Part shown: positions 1 through 6,816 of the stretch, one piece after another
How positions within the stretch are numbered: position 1 is the first letter of the stretch
How the letters are laid out: every line of letters starts with the position of its first letter
Assembly: GCA_021741925.1 (NCBI GenBank)
Contig: JAIOWW010000001.1
Span: 1-39,413 of the forward strand
Reading direction: 5' to 3'
Length of the DNA stretch: 39,413 bases
Origin: Pontimonas sp.
Lineage (GTDB): Bacteria; Actinomycetota; Actinomycetes; Actinomycetales; Microbacteriaceae
The notes under the pieces: generated by a model
The model's input: the letters and a program-made list of their open reading frames with translations, nothing else
Told to the model about the DNA's origin: nothing
Database searches by the model: none
Made by a program: the position numbers and the translations under genes

Positions 1-38
1 ACTCTGAGGCTGGTTGTTGAGTCTACTAGTCTGGTCTC

Positions 39-623
39 GTGCTTCTCTCAGACCGCCATATTCGCAGCGAACTCGACTCCGGCCGGATTGGCTTAGATCC
101 GCTAGACCTGGACATGGTTCAGCCCTCCAGCGTTGATGTTCGTTTGGACCGTTTCTTCCGCCTCTTTGATAACCACAAGTATCAACACATCGACCCCGCG
201 ATGGACCAGCCTGATCTCACTCGTTTAGTTGAGGTGGACGCCACTGAGGCATTTGTGCTTCACCCGGGTGAGTTCGTCCTGGGCGCCACTTTTGAGGTGG
301 TGAGCTTGCCGGATGATGTGGCGGCTCGCCTTGAGGGGAAAAGCTCGCTGGGGCGCCTAGGTTTGCTCACCCACTCCACCGCTGGCTTCATTGACCCAGG
401 TTTCTCTGGTCACGTCACCTTGGAGCTCTCGAATGTGGCAACGCTCCCCATTACGTTGTGGCCGGGGATGAAGATAGGGCAGTTGTGTTTCTTCCGCCTC
501 ACTTCCCCGGCGGAGCACCCCTACGGTTCAGAGAAGTACGGCAGTCGCTACCAGGGCCAGCGGGGTCCCACCGCGTCACGCTCGTTTAGGAACTTTCACC
601 GCACGGACGTCTCAAAGCCATAA
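39..623 (+). CDS. dcd: dCTP deaminase
   Basis: Deaminates dCTP to dUTP in cytosolic pyrimidine deoxynucleotide synthesis; many actinobacterial homologues also hydrolyse dUTP to dUMP (family knowledge, not proven here). The 194-residue protein has the usual length. It starts with the family N-terminus MLLSDRHIR, carries the EGKSSLGRLGL nucleotide-binding segment at residues 99-109 and the block HSTAGFIDPGFSGHVTLEL at 112-130, in which E129 is the expected catalytic glutamate. The GTG start has no Shine-Dalgarno; a -10-like TAGTCT at 27-32 lies 6 nt upstream, so the mRNA is probably leaderless. The 3' end overlaps the convergent idi gene by 28 nt. Confidence 0.96.
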   Translation: MLLSDRHIRSELDSGRIGLDPLDLDMVQPSSVDVRLDRFFRLFDNHKYQHIDPAMDQPDLTRLVEVDATEAFVLHPGEFVLGATFEVVSLPDDVAARLEGKSSLGRLGLLTHSTAGFIDPGFSGHVTLELSNVATLPITLWPGMKIGQLCFFRLTSPAEHPYGSEKYGSRYQGQRGPTASRSFRNFHRTDVSKP

Positions 624-1141
624 GGCTCACTCCACTGCTCCATCTGGTCAACAAGCCAGGGGCTAAAAGCGAAGGGGGTTTTCTGGACCGAGCTATGGAG
701 AGCGGCGGGGTCGACCCATTGCCACTCGCACACTTCCTCCCCCAAGGGAGACGGGTCAGTCGTGGTGCGGGCAACGAAAACCGGGCATATCTCGTTCTCC
801 ACAATTCCTGAGGCATCCACAGCCCGGTACCGAAAGTCGGGGAGCGCTTCGGTGATGTCCCGAAGTTCAAGACCCAACTCATGCTCGGCTCTGCGACGAA
901 TAGCGTCCTCCATGGATTCGCCAGGGCCAGGGTGGCCGCAGGCCGAGTTCGTCCACACCCCTGGCCAGGTTTTCTTGGAGAGCGCTCTCCTGGTGATGAG
1001 AACCTGTCCCCCAGCGTTGAAGATATGGCAGGAGAAGGCCAAATGAAGAGGCGTGTCCGTGGTGTGAACGGTGGCTTTGTCGGCTGTGCCAATTTCGGCA
1101 CCGTCCTCGTTCAAGAGGATGACTAGCTCGGAGGTTTTCAT
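596..1141 (-). CDS. idi: Isopentenyl-diphosphate delta-isomerase, type 1
   Basis: Interconverts IPP and DMAPP, supplying the allylic starter for isoprenoids, here most obviously the adjacent carotenoid operon. The 181-residue Nudix-fold protein shows the catalytic cysteine in WTNSACGHP (C68), metal-site histidines near H26, H33 and H70, a Nudix-like box at about 74-93 and the catalytic acidic block ENEICPVF (E115/E117), all as in E. coli Idi. The gene diverges from crtB across 109 bp and converges on dcd with a 28-nt overlap. The ATG start agrees with homologues, but I see no clear Shine-Dalgarno or well-placed -10 in front of it. Confidence 0.95.
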   Translation of the reverse strand: MKTSELVILLNEDGAEIGTADKATVHTTDTPLHLAFSCHIFNAGGQVLITRRALSKKTWPGVWTNSACGHPGPGESMEDAIRRRAEHELGLELRDITEALPDFRYRAVDASGIVENEICPVFVARTTTDPSPLGEEVCEWQWVDPAALHSSVQKTPFAFSPWLVDQMEQWSEPYGFETSVR

Positions 1142-1250
1142 CGTCTACTCGCGCTACTGTGCAAGGGTAATAACTTGTGGTTGTCGGCAACGTGCGACCA
1201 GCACAGCCTAGCCAATAGGCACGGAAATATCCCTCGGGAAGGACCCCACT

Positions 1251-2162
1251 GTGGCGGTTGAGTTAGACACCCGGATTGATCTTTACACTCGGGTAGCCCA
1301 GGAGACCTCCCAGGGAGTCATCAAGCGCTACTCCACCTCCTTTGGACTTGCCTCCAGGCTGTTGGAGCCTCGGGTGCGAACCCACATCGGCAATTTCTAC
1401 GCACTTGTTCGACTGGCCGATGAAATAGTTGATGGTGTTGCTGCCGAAGCGGGTGTTCCCACCGCCGAGGCGGGTGCCATGCTTGACGCCCTCGAAGCTG
1501 ACACTGAGCGGGCACTCCAGGTCGGCTACAGCACCAACTTGATTGTGCACGCCTTTGCGAGCTCGGCTCGACAAGTGGGCGTTACCGCCGAGCTCACTCG
1601 TCCGTTTTTCCATTCCATGCGCATGGATCTCACACAGACCGAACACACGCCCGAGACCTTTGACGAGTATGTCTACGGATCAGCAGAAGTGGTGGGCTTG
1701 ATGTGCTTGGAAGCCTTCCTGGAGGGCCGAGAGGTGCCAGAGACTGATCGTGAGGTCATGGTCAAGGGCGCTCGGGCCTTGGGTGCCGCCTTCCAGAAGG
1801 TCAATTTTTTGAGAGACCTTGGTGCCGATGTCCAAGCACTGGGACGGAGTTATTTCCCCGGAGTCTCCGTTGAGCACTTGAACGAGGAGACAAAGCACCG
1901 CCTTCTGGAGGACATTGACCGCGACCTTGCCGACTCGGCCGCGGCCCTGCCGTTGTTGCCCTCAAATGCCAGGCGCGCTGTGTCGCTCGCCCACGTTCTG
2001 TTTGAGGCTTTGGGGGAGCGCATCCGGAAGACTCCTGCTACCGTTCTCCAAACTTCACGGATTAGTGTTCCTGACGTGACGAAAGCAGTTCTTGCGCTGC
2101 GCGTTCTCGCTGGTTACGTTCCCTCCGCACCTCGAAGTGTGAGAAAGGCTCCCCGTGTCTAA
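1251..2162 (+). CDS. crtB: Phytoene synthase
   Basis: Condenses two GGPP into phytoene, the first committed carotenoid step. The 303-residue protein has the two aspartate-rich motifs of head-to-head prenyl synthases: DEIVD at residues 57-61 and RDLGAD with D189 and D193, plus the substrate-pocket segment YSTSFGLASRLL near residue 27. The GTG start is supported by GGAAGGA about 7-13 nt upstream. It heads a five-gene operon and overlaps crtI by 8 nt, so translation is probably coupled. The geranylgeranyl diphosphate synthase gene (crtE) that usually lies in or beside such clusters is absent from this window. Confidence 0.95.
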   Translation: MAVELDTRIDLYTRVAQETSQGVIKRYSTSFGLASRLLEPRVRTHIGNFYALVRLADEIVDGVAAEAGVPTAEAGAMLDALEADTERALQVGYSTNLIVHAFASSARQVGVTAELTRPFFHSMRMDLTQTEHTPETFDEYVYGSAEVVGLMCLEAFLEGREVPETDREVMVKGARALGAAFQKVNFLRDLGADVQALGRSYFPGVSVEHLNEETKHRLLEDIDRDLADSAAALPLLPSNARRAVSLAHVLFEALGERIRKTPATVLQTSRISVPDVTKAVLALRVLAGYVPSAPRSVRKAPRV

Positions 2163-3741
2163 ATCCGTTGTCGTCGTTGGTGGTGGGATCGGCGGAATTG
2201 CCACCGCTGGCTTGTTAGCTCGTGATGGGTATCAGGTGACCCTTGTTGAGGCGCACGCCCGCTTGGGTGGTCGAGCCGGTTTGTGGGAGAAAGACGGTTT
2301 CCGTTTTGACACTGGACCGTCGTGGTACCTGATGCCCGAGGTTTTTGATCACTGGTACAAACTGATGGGTACTTCAGCTGATGAACACCTGAAGCTCACC
2401 AAACTGGACCCCGGTTACCGCGTCTACTTTGAGCCTCAGGGTGGCTCGAAGGCCGAGATTATCGATGTTCGCGCCAGTCGTGAGGACAATCTCGCACTCC
2501 TGGAGGCCATTGAGCCCGGCTCCCGGGCCACCATGGAAAAGTACCTGGACTCGGCACGAGAAACCTACGAGATTGCCAAAGAGTACTTCTTGTATACGTC
2601 GTTCCAGAGTTTGCGGACTCTGTTGGTTCCCGCGGTCTTGAAGCGCGTTGGGACATTGTTCCGCCTGCTGACGACCCCCATCATGACGTTCGCGAAGCGT
2701 CACACAAAGAACCCCAAAATCCAACAACTCTTGGGGTATCCGGCGGTGTTCTTGGGCTCCTCCCCCTACATTGCGCCCAGCATGTTTCACCTGATGTCCT
2801 ACCTCGATCTCGAAGATGGGGTTCTTTACGCCGAGGGTGGGTTCACTCGAGTGATCGATTCGATGCGCACCGTGATCGAAGATCACGGCGTCACCGTGCT
2901 CACCCAAGCCCGGGTTTCTGCCATCACCACGGAAAAAAGATCAGGCAAGGCTCACGCGACTGGCGTGACCTATGAGGATTCCCACGGTGTTGCTCACACC
3001 ATCGAGGCTGACTTTGTGGTGTCGACGACGGATCTTCACCACAGCGAGACGAAACTTCTTCCCGCGGAGCTCCAGACTTACCCGCAGTCTTACTGGGACA
3101 AGAAGATTGCTGGACCCAGTGCCGTCCTCCTCTATCTCGGCGTGAAGGGTGAGGTTCCCGAATTGCTCCACCACACTCTGTTCTTCACGGAGGACTGGGA
3201 GGACAACTTCTCGAAGATTTTTGCGGATAAGCCCACGGTCCCGAACCCGGCGTCTCTCTACGTCTGCAAGCCCAGCGCCACAGATAGCGGCGTGGCACCC
3301 AAGGGTGACACCAACATTTTCGTCTTAGTTCCCATGCCAGCCGATGTGGGCTTGGGTCGCGGTGGGCTAGACGGCTCGGGCGATGAAGCCGTTGAGGCGA
3401 TTGCTGATCGCGCCATTGAGCAGATCTCCCAGTGGAGCGGTGCGAGCGATCTGGCGGAGCGGATTGTGGTGCGGCGAAGCGTGGGACCTGCGGACTTTCA
3501 GGCCGACCTGAACGCCTGGATGGGCACTGCCTTGGGACCTGCTCACACACTGATGCAGAGTGCTTTGTTCCGTTCAGGCAATGTCTCCAAGAAGGTGCAA
3601 GGCCTCTACTTTGCCGGGAGCTCCACCATTCCTGGCATTGGGCTTCCGATGTGTTTGATTAGCGCCGAGGTGTTGGTCAAGAGGGTGCGCGGCGATGTCT
3701 CTACCGCACCACTTCCCGAGCCGTTGATGCCGGTGTCCTAG
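2155..3741 (+). CDS. crtI: Phytoene desaturase
   Basis: FAD-dependent membrane-associated desaturase that converts phytoene to lycopene. The 528-residue length fits CrtI. The N-terminus is a dinucleotide-binding fold with GGGIGG at residues 9-14 and an acidic end of strand beta2 (VEAHARLGGRAG). The C-terminus carries the carotenoid-desaturase signature around LYFAGSSTIPGIGLPMCL, which closes the FAD site. The GTG start sits inside the end of crtB, preceded by GAAAGG. The next gene, crtYe, begins 8 nt after the stop. Lycopene as product is inferred from the downstream lycopene cyclase and elongase genes. Confidence 0.96.
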   Translation: MSKSVVVVGGGIGGIATAGLLARDGYQVTLVEAHARLGGRAGLWEKDGFRFDTGPSWYLMPEVFDHWYKLMGTSADEHLKLTKLDPGYRVYFEPQGGSKAEIIDVRASREDNLALLEAIEPGSRATMEKYLDSARETYEIAKEYFLYTSFQSLRTLLVPAVLKRVGTLFRLLTTPIMTFAKRHTKNPKIQQLLGYPAVFLGSSPYIAPSMFHLMSYLDLEDGVLYAEGGFTRVIDSMRTVIEDHGVTVLTQARVSAITTEKRSGKAHATGVTYEDSHGVAHTIEADFVVSTTDLHHSETKLLPAELQTYPQSYWDKKIAGPSAVLLYLGVKGEVPELLHHTLFFTEDWEDNFSKIFADKPTVPNPASLYVCKPSATDSGVAPKGDTNIFVLVPMPADVGLGRGGLDGSGDEAVEAIADRAIEQISQWSGASDLAERIVVRRSVGPADFQADLNAWMGTALGPAHTLMQSALFRSGNVSKKVQGLYFAGSSTIPGIGLPMCLISAEVLVKRVRGDVSTAPLPEPLMPVS

Positions 3742-3749
3742 GAGGCGTT

Positions 3750-4076
3750 GTGTCCTTTCTCTACCTTGTGGCCTTGCTGGCATCAGTGGTGGGGATTGGC
3801 TTGTTGGACTTTCGACACAAGCTGGCGTTCTTCGGTGACGCCGTCTTTCGCTCCGCGCTGATTATTGCGGTGTCGGTGGCGTTCTTCCTGGTGTGGGATG
3901 TGGCGGGTATTGCCACGGGAGTGTTCTTCCGAGGCTCGGGCTCCTGGATGACCGGTGTCCTGCTGGGCCCTGAGCTTCCCCTGGAGGAACTCTTCTTTCT
4001 GATGGTGCTCACATACTCGACCTTGGTCTCCTACCTGTGGGCCAAGAAGGCGCTCGAGGCAAGGCGGAGCGCATGA
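3750..4076 (+). CDS. crtYe: C50 carotenoid (lycopene) cyclase small subunit, CrtYe/LbtB type
   Basis: One half of a heterodimeric membrane cyclase that closes the end rings of C50 carotenoids made on lycopene. The protein has 108 residues with about three hydrophobic helices and the cyclase-type motif PLEE at residues 77-80 within GPELPLEELFFL. A strong AGGAGG overlaps the crtI stop codon and lies 4 nt before the GTG start. The stop overlaps the ATG of the next subunit (ATGA). In Corynebacterium and Micrococcus the paired subunits give epsilon- or gamma-rings; sequence alone does not decide ring type here. Confidence 0.88.
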   Translation: MSFLYLVALLASVVGIGLLDFRHKLAFFGDAVFRSALIIAVSVAFFLVWDVAGIATGVFFRGSGSWMTGVLLGPELPLEELFFLMVLTYSTLVSYLWAKKALEARRSA

Positions 4077-4381
4077 CCTACTGGTTGATCAATATTCCCT
4101 TCCTCCTGGCAGCAGCGCTGGTGCTGGGTGCGGCACTGGGTCGAGGCGTGGCTCCACGCGCACTTCCCTGGGTGGTATCGACTGCCGTCATGATGACCCT
4201 GACGGCGGTGTTTGATAACGCCATCATTGGAACGGGACTTGTCGCCTACGACTCAGAGTTGCTCAGTGGAGTGATGATCGGGCTGGCACCGATTGAGGAC
4301 TTTGCCTATACGGTGGCGGCTCTGATGATGATTCCAGCCCTCTGGCACCTGCTGGAGCCGCGAAGCCCGGAGCGCTCGTGA
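4073..4381 (+). CDS. crtYf: C50 carotenoid (lycopene) cyclase small subunit, CrtYf/LbtC type
   Basis: Partner subunit of the heterodimeric carotenoid cyclase. The start chosen is the ATG at 4073 that overlaps the crtYe stop (ATGA); an upstream in-frame start at 4037 would lie inside crtYe and has no support. The resulting 102-residue protein has three hydrophobic segments and a second cyclase motif, PIED, at residues 73-76 in GLAPIEDFAYT. Its GTGA end overlaps the start of the prenyltransferase gene, so crtYe, crtYf and crtEb are tightly coupled and probably made in matched amounts. Confidence 0.87.
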   Translation: MTYWLINIPFLLAAALVLGAALGRGVAPRALPWVVSTAVMMTLTAVFDNAIIGTGLVAYDSELLSGVMIGLAPIEDFAYTVAALMMIPALWHLLEPRSPERS

Positions 4382-5244
4382 GCTCACTGAGAACCCTTGT
4401 CGTGAGCTCGCGCCCGCTGAGCTGGGTCAACACAGCGTTCCCGTTTGGGTTGACCTATTACCTCTATGTGGAGGATTTTGATGTGCTCTTTCTTGTGGGG
4501 AGTGTCTTCTTCCTGATTCCCTACAACGTCTTGATGTATGGGATTAACGATGTCTTTGATTATGAGTCGGATCTTCGAAATCCGCGCAAGGGTGGCGTCG
4601 AGGGGGCTCTCCTTCCCCCCGAGCTGCACCGACCCATGCTGTTGGTCTCGACCATCCTCCCCCTACCCTTCCTGATCCCCCTGATTCTCTGGGGATCGCT
4701 TCCCTCAACCGGCGTGCTCGCTCTCTCGCTGTTCTTCGTGGTGGCCTATTCGGCGAAGAATTTCCGGTTCAAAGAGGTGCCTTTTGTGGATTCGATGACC
4801 TCGAGCCTCCACTTCGTAATGCCGGCCGTCTATGCGATGACGCTGGTGGGGGTAGAGCTCACTCCTTTAGCCCTCACCCTGCTGGGGTCCTTCTTCTTTT
4901 GGGGGATGGCGTCCCACGCCTTTGGTGCTGTGCAGGATGTGGTCGCTGATCGAGAGGCCGGTGTGGGATCGATTGCCACCGTTATTGGAGCCAAAGGTAC
5001 GGTGCGCTTTGCTATCGTCCTCTATTTAGTCGCCGGCCTCGTCTTGTTGGCCACCCCGTGGCCACTGCCCCTGATTGCGCCTGTTGCGCTGCTCTACGTG
5101 GGCGCCCTCGGACCGTGGTGGTCAGTCAGTGACGAGGAGGCATGGCGAGCTAATCGAAGTTGGAAGTGGTTCCTGGGACTGAACTTTGTTGCAGGTGCGG
5201 TGGTCGTGCTGGTGCTCTTTGAGTGGTGGCAGGTTACGTCGTAG
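4378..5244 (+). CDS. crtEb: Lycopene elongase (UbiA-family prenyltransferase)
   Basis: Membrane prenyltransferase expected to add two C5 units to lycopene, giving C50 flavuxanthin/nonaflavuxanthin-type intermediates for the CrtYe/CrtYf cyclase. The 288-residue protein is strongly hydrophobic with several helices. It has the two aspartate-rich UbiA motifs: NDVFDYESD at residues 57-65 and, in the second half, DVVADREAG. The NDVFDYESD form is typical of C50 elongases rather than quinone prenyltransferases (recalled family feature). It starts at a GTG overlapping the crtYf stop and ends 11 nt inside the convergent MFS gene. It is the last gene of the carotenoid operon. Confidence 0.9.
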   Translation: MSSLRTLVVSSRPLSWVNTAFPFGLTYYLYVEDFDVLFLVGSVFFLIPYNVLMYGINDVFDYESDLRNPRKGGVEGALLPPELHRPMLLVSTILPLPFLIPLILWGSLPSTGVLALSLFFVVAYSAKNFRFKEVPFVDSMTSSLHFVMPAVYAMTLVGVELTPLALTLLGSFFFWGMASHAFGAVQDVVADREAGVGSIATVIGAKGTVRFAIVLYLVAGLVLLATPWPLPLIAPVALLYVGALGPWWSVSDEEAWRANRSWKWFLGLNFVAGAVVVLVLFEWWQVTS

Positions 5245-6628
5245 AGCGTGCGGGGGCCTTCACGAAGAGCAACATGATTCCGCCTGCGAGGAGCACGAGC
5301 GCAATACCGAGCAGCCCGTAGAGCGTTTGGCTTCCCGATAGTGCGATGAAAACACCCCAGGCCAGTGACGCCATCCAGCCCGCAGCACGGCCCGTCGTGG
5401 CATAGAGGCCAAAGACCTCACCTTCTTTGCCCGCGGGCGTGACGCGTGCCAGGAACGAGCGTGAGGCTGCCTGAGCGGGTCCCACAAACATCGCCAAGAG
5501 CAATCCAGCGACCCAGAACATGGGGATTCCCAGGTCGACAAGGAAGAACACGGCCAACGTGCAGGCGACGAGCCCGAAGACCGAGATAACAATCACGTTC
5601 TTGGGCCCAAAGCGATCGTCGAGCCGGCCAGCGAAGATGGTCGAGATTCCCGCAACCAGGTTCAGGGCAATACCAAAGACCACAAGGTCGGTGAAGGTGA
5701 ATCCGAAGACGATGCTGGCGATGACGGAACCAAAAACGAATACCGCGGACAAGCCATCGCGATAGACGGCACTAGCAAGAAGGAACCAGAACGTGGCGCG
5801 TGCCTCACGGAAGAGGCGCGCCACGCTACGACCCAGCTCCACATAACTGCGCCAGAAGCCCACTTTCTCGGCAACCGTGAGCTTGGGCGGCTCGGGAACG
5901 TTGAGAAATATGGGAATCACGAAAATGATGGTCCAGATAGCGGACCCCAGAGCGACCAGTTGGAACGTTGAGGCAACCTCGCCATCCAGCACACCCCCCA
6001 GGATCAGCCCGACGACCAGGGCGAGGGCCAGAATGCCGCCGAGGTACCCAAACCCCCAGCCCAACCCTGACACTTTGCCCACTGTTTTAGGAGTCGAGAT
6101 GGAGACCAGCAGGGCGTTGTAGTTCACGCCGGCTATCTCGCCAAAAATACTTCCGACTGCAATGAGTGCGACGCCGATCCAGAACCATTCCGCTCCGGGT
6201 TGAACAGAGGCGAGACCTAGCTGGGACACGATGAGGAGAATCGTGAACAGCAGCAACTGAAACTTTTGACGACCGGTTCGATCAGCCCGTTGCCCCAAAA
6301 CGGGAGCCAGTAGCGCAATGAGGAGACCAGCGGCAGTGATGCCGTACCCAAGATTGCTGGCGAGCTGTCCCAGTGCAGCGTCCTCACCGGCGGTTCCGAC
6401 AACAGCGGGATCGACAAAGAAGGTACTAGTGAGGTAACTGGGGACCCAGACGAAGGTCAGGAGGACTGTATTGAAGGGCTGAGTGGCCCAGTCCCAAAAG
6501 GCCCAGGACCATACGCGTTTACGAGGAATGGTTTTTCCTTCGTTTTCCGCGAGCCCTACAACGGGTAAAGCATCGGTAGCGGTCAGGTATGAGGGGGTGC
6601 CGCGCTCGGGCGAACCGTCATTGGTCAT
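5234..6628 (-). CDS. MFS transporter, UMF1/Atg22-like
   Basis: Twelve-helix major facilitator permease of the UMF1 type, substrate unknown. The hallmark is the N-terminal segment with WAFWDWATQPFN just before the first helix, a loop 2-3 signature GQRADRTGRQKF and a second-half loop DDRFGPKNV. The chosen ATG at 6628 gives 464 residues: it lies 6 nt after TACGGT (6640-6635, minus strand), suggesting a leaderless mRNA. A start 17 codons further upstream would add a tail with no support. The promoter region is shared with dnaK, and the nearest HAIR operator is about 70 bp away, so heat-shock co-regulation is possible but unproven. Confidence 0.88.
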   Translation of the reverse strand: MTNDGSPERGTPSYLTATDALPVVGLAENEGKTIPRKRVWSWAFWDWATQPFNTVLLTFVWVPSYLTSTFFVDPAVVGTAGEDAALGQLASNLGYGITAAGLLIALLAPVLGQRADRTGRQKFQLLLFTILLIVSQLGLASVQPGAEWFWIGVALIAVGSIFGEIAGVNYNALLVSISTPKTVGKVSGLGWGFGYLGGILALALVVGLILGGVLDGEVASTFQLVALGSAIWTIIFVIPIFLNVPEPPKLTVAEKVGFWRSYVELGRSVARLFREARATFWFLLASAVYRDGLSAVFVFGSVIASIVFGFTFTDLVVFGIALNLVAGISTIFAGRLDDRFGPKNVIVISVFGLVACTLAVFFLVDLGIPMFWVAGLLLAMFVGPAQAASRSFLARVTPAGKEGEVFGLYATTGRAAGWMASLAWGVFIALSGSQTLYGLLGIALVLLAGGIMLLFVKAPARSTT

Positions 6629-6697
6629 GACAAAACCGTAGTGCCCCCAGGGAAATTTTGGGTAAATGGGGCCCCACAAAATTGATTAACGGACAAT

Positions 6698-6716
6698 CTG
6701 AGTCACACCGACTCAG
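6698..6716. promoter_or_regulatory. HAIR operator 1 (HspR binding site)
   Basis: CTGAGT-N7-ACTCAG, a perfect 6-bp-arm inverted repeat with the 7-nt spacer CACACCG. It matches the actinobacterial HAIR consensus (CTTGAGT-N7-ACTCAAG) in the core TGAGT-N7-ACTCA. The spacer is identical to that of operator 2, 63 bp downstream centre to centre. The putative HspR repressor is encoded in the operon that follows. Confidence 0.9.
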
Positions 6717-6732
6717 ATTTTTTGGCAAAAAC

Positions 6733-6751
6733 TTGACATAAGGCGACTCAT
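6733..6751 (+). promoter_or_regulatory. Degenerate HAIR-like site overlapping the dnaK -35 box
   Basis: TTGACA-N7-ACTCAT: the right arm ACTCA is intact and in register (13 bp from arm start to arm start, as in the two full sites), while the left arm is TTGA followed by CA. The left arm coincides with the consensus -35 hexamer TTGACA. It lies between operators 1 and 2 and could be a weak cooperative HspR site. Whether it binds HspR is inference. Confidence 0.5.
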
Positions 6752-6761
6752 ATTGCAAAAT
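6733..6761 (+). promoter_or_regulatory. dnaK operon promoter (housekeeping sigma type)
   Basis: Consensus -35 TTGACA at 6733-6738, a 17-bp spacer and -10 CAAAAT at 6756-6761. Transcription would begin near 6768, inside HAIR operator 2, leaving a leader of about 49 nt before dnaK. The last base of the -10 overlaps the first base of operator 2, a classic repression geometry. Confidence 0.7.
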
Positions 6762-6779
6762 TGAGTCACACCGACTCAG
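6761..6779. promoter_or_regulatory. HAIR operator 2 (HspR binding site)
   Basis: TTGAGT-N7-ACTCAG with spacer CACACCG, differing from operator 1 only in the first base. It abuts the -10 box and covers the predicted transcription start, so bound HspR would block initiation of the dnaK operon until heat shock releases it. Confidence 0.9.
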
Positions 6780-6816
6780 ATTCGGCACCATGACAGACAG
6801 TGAAGGAGCAGGCCAG

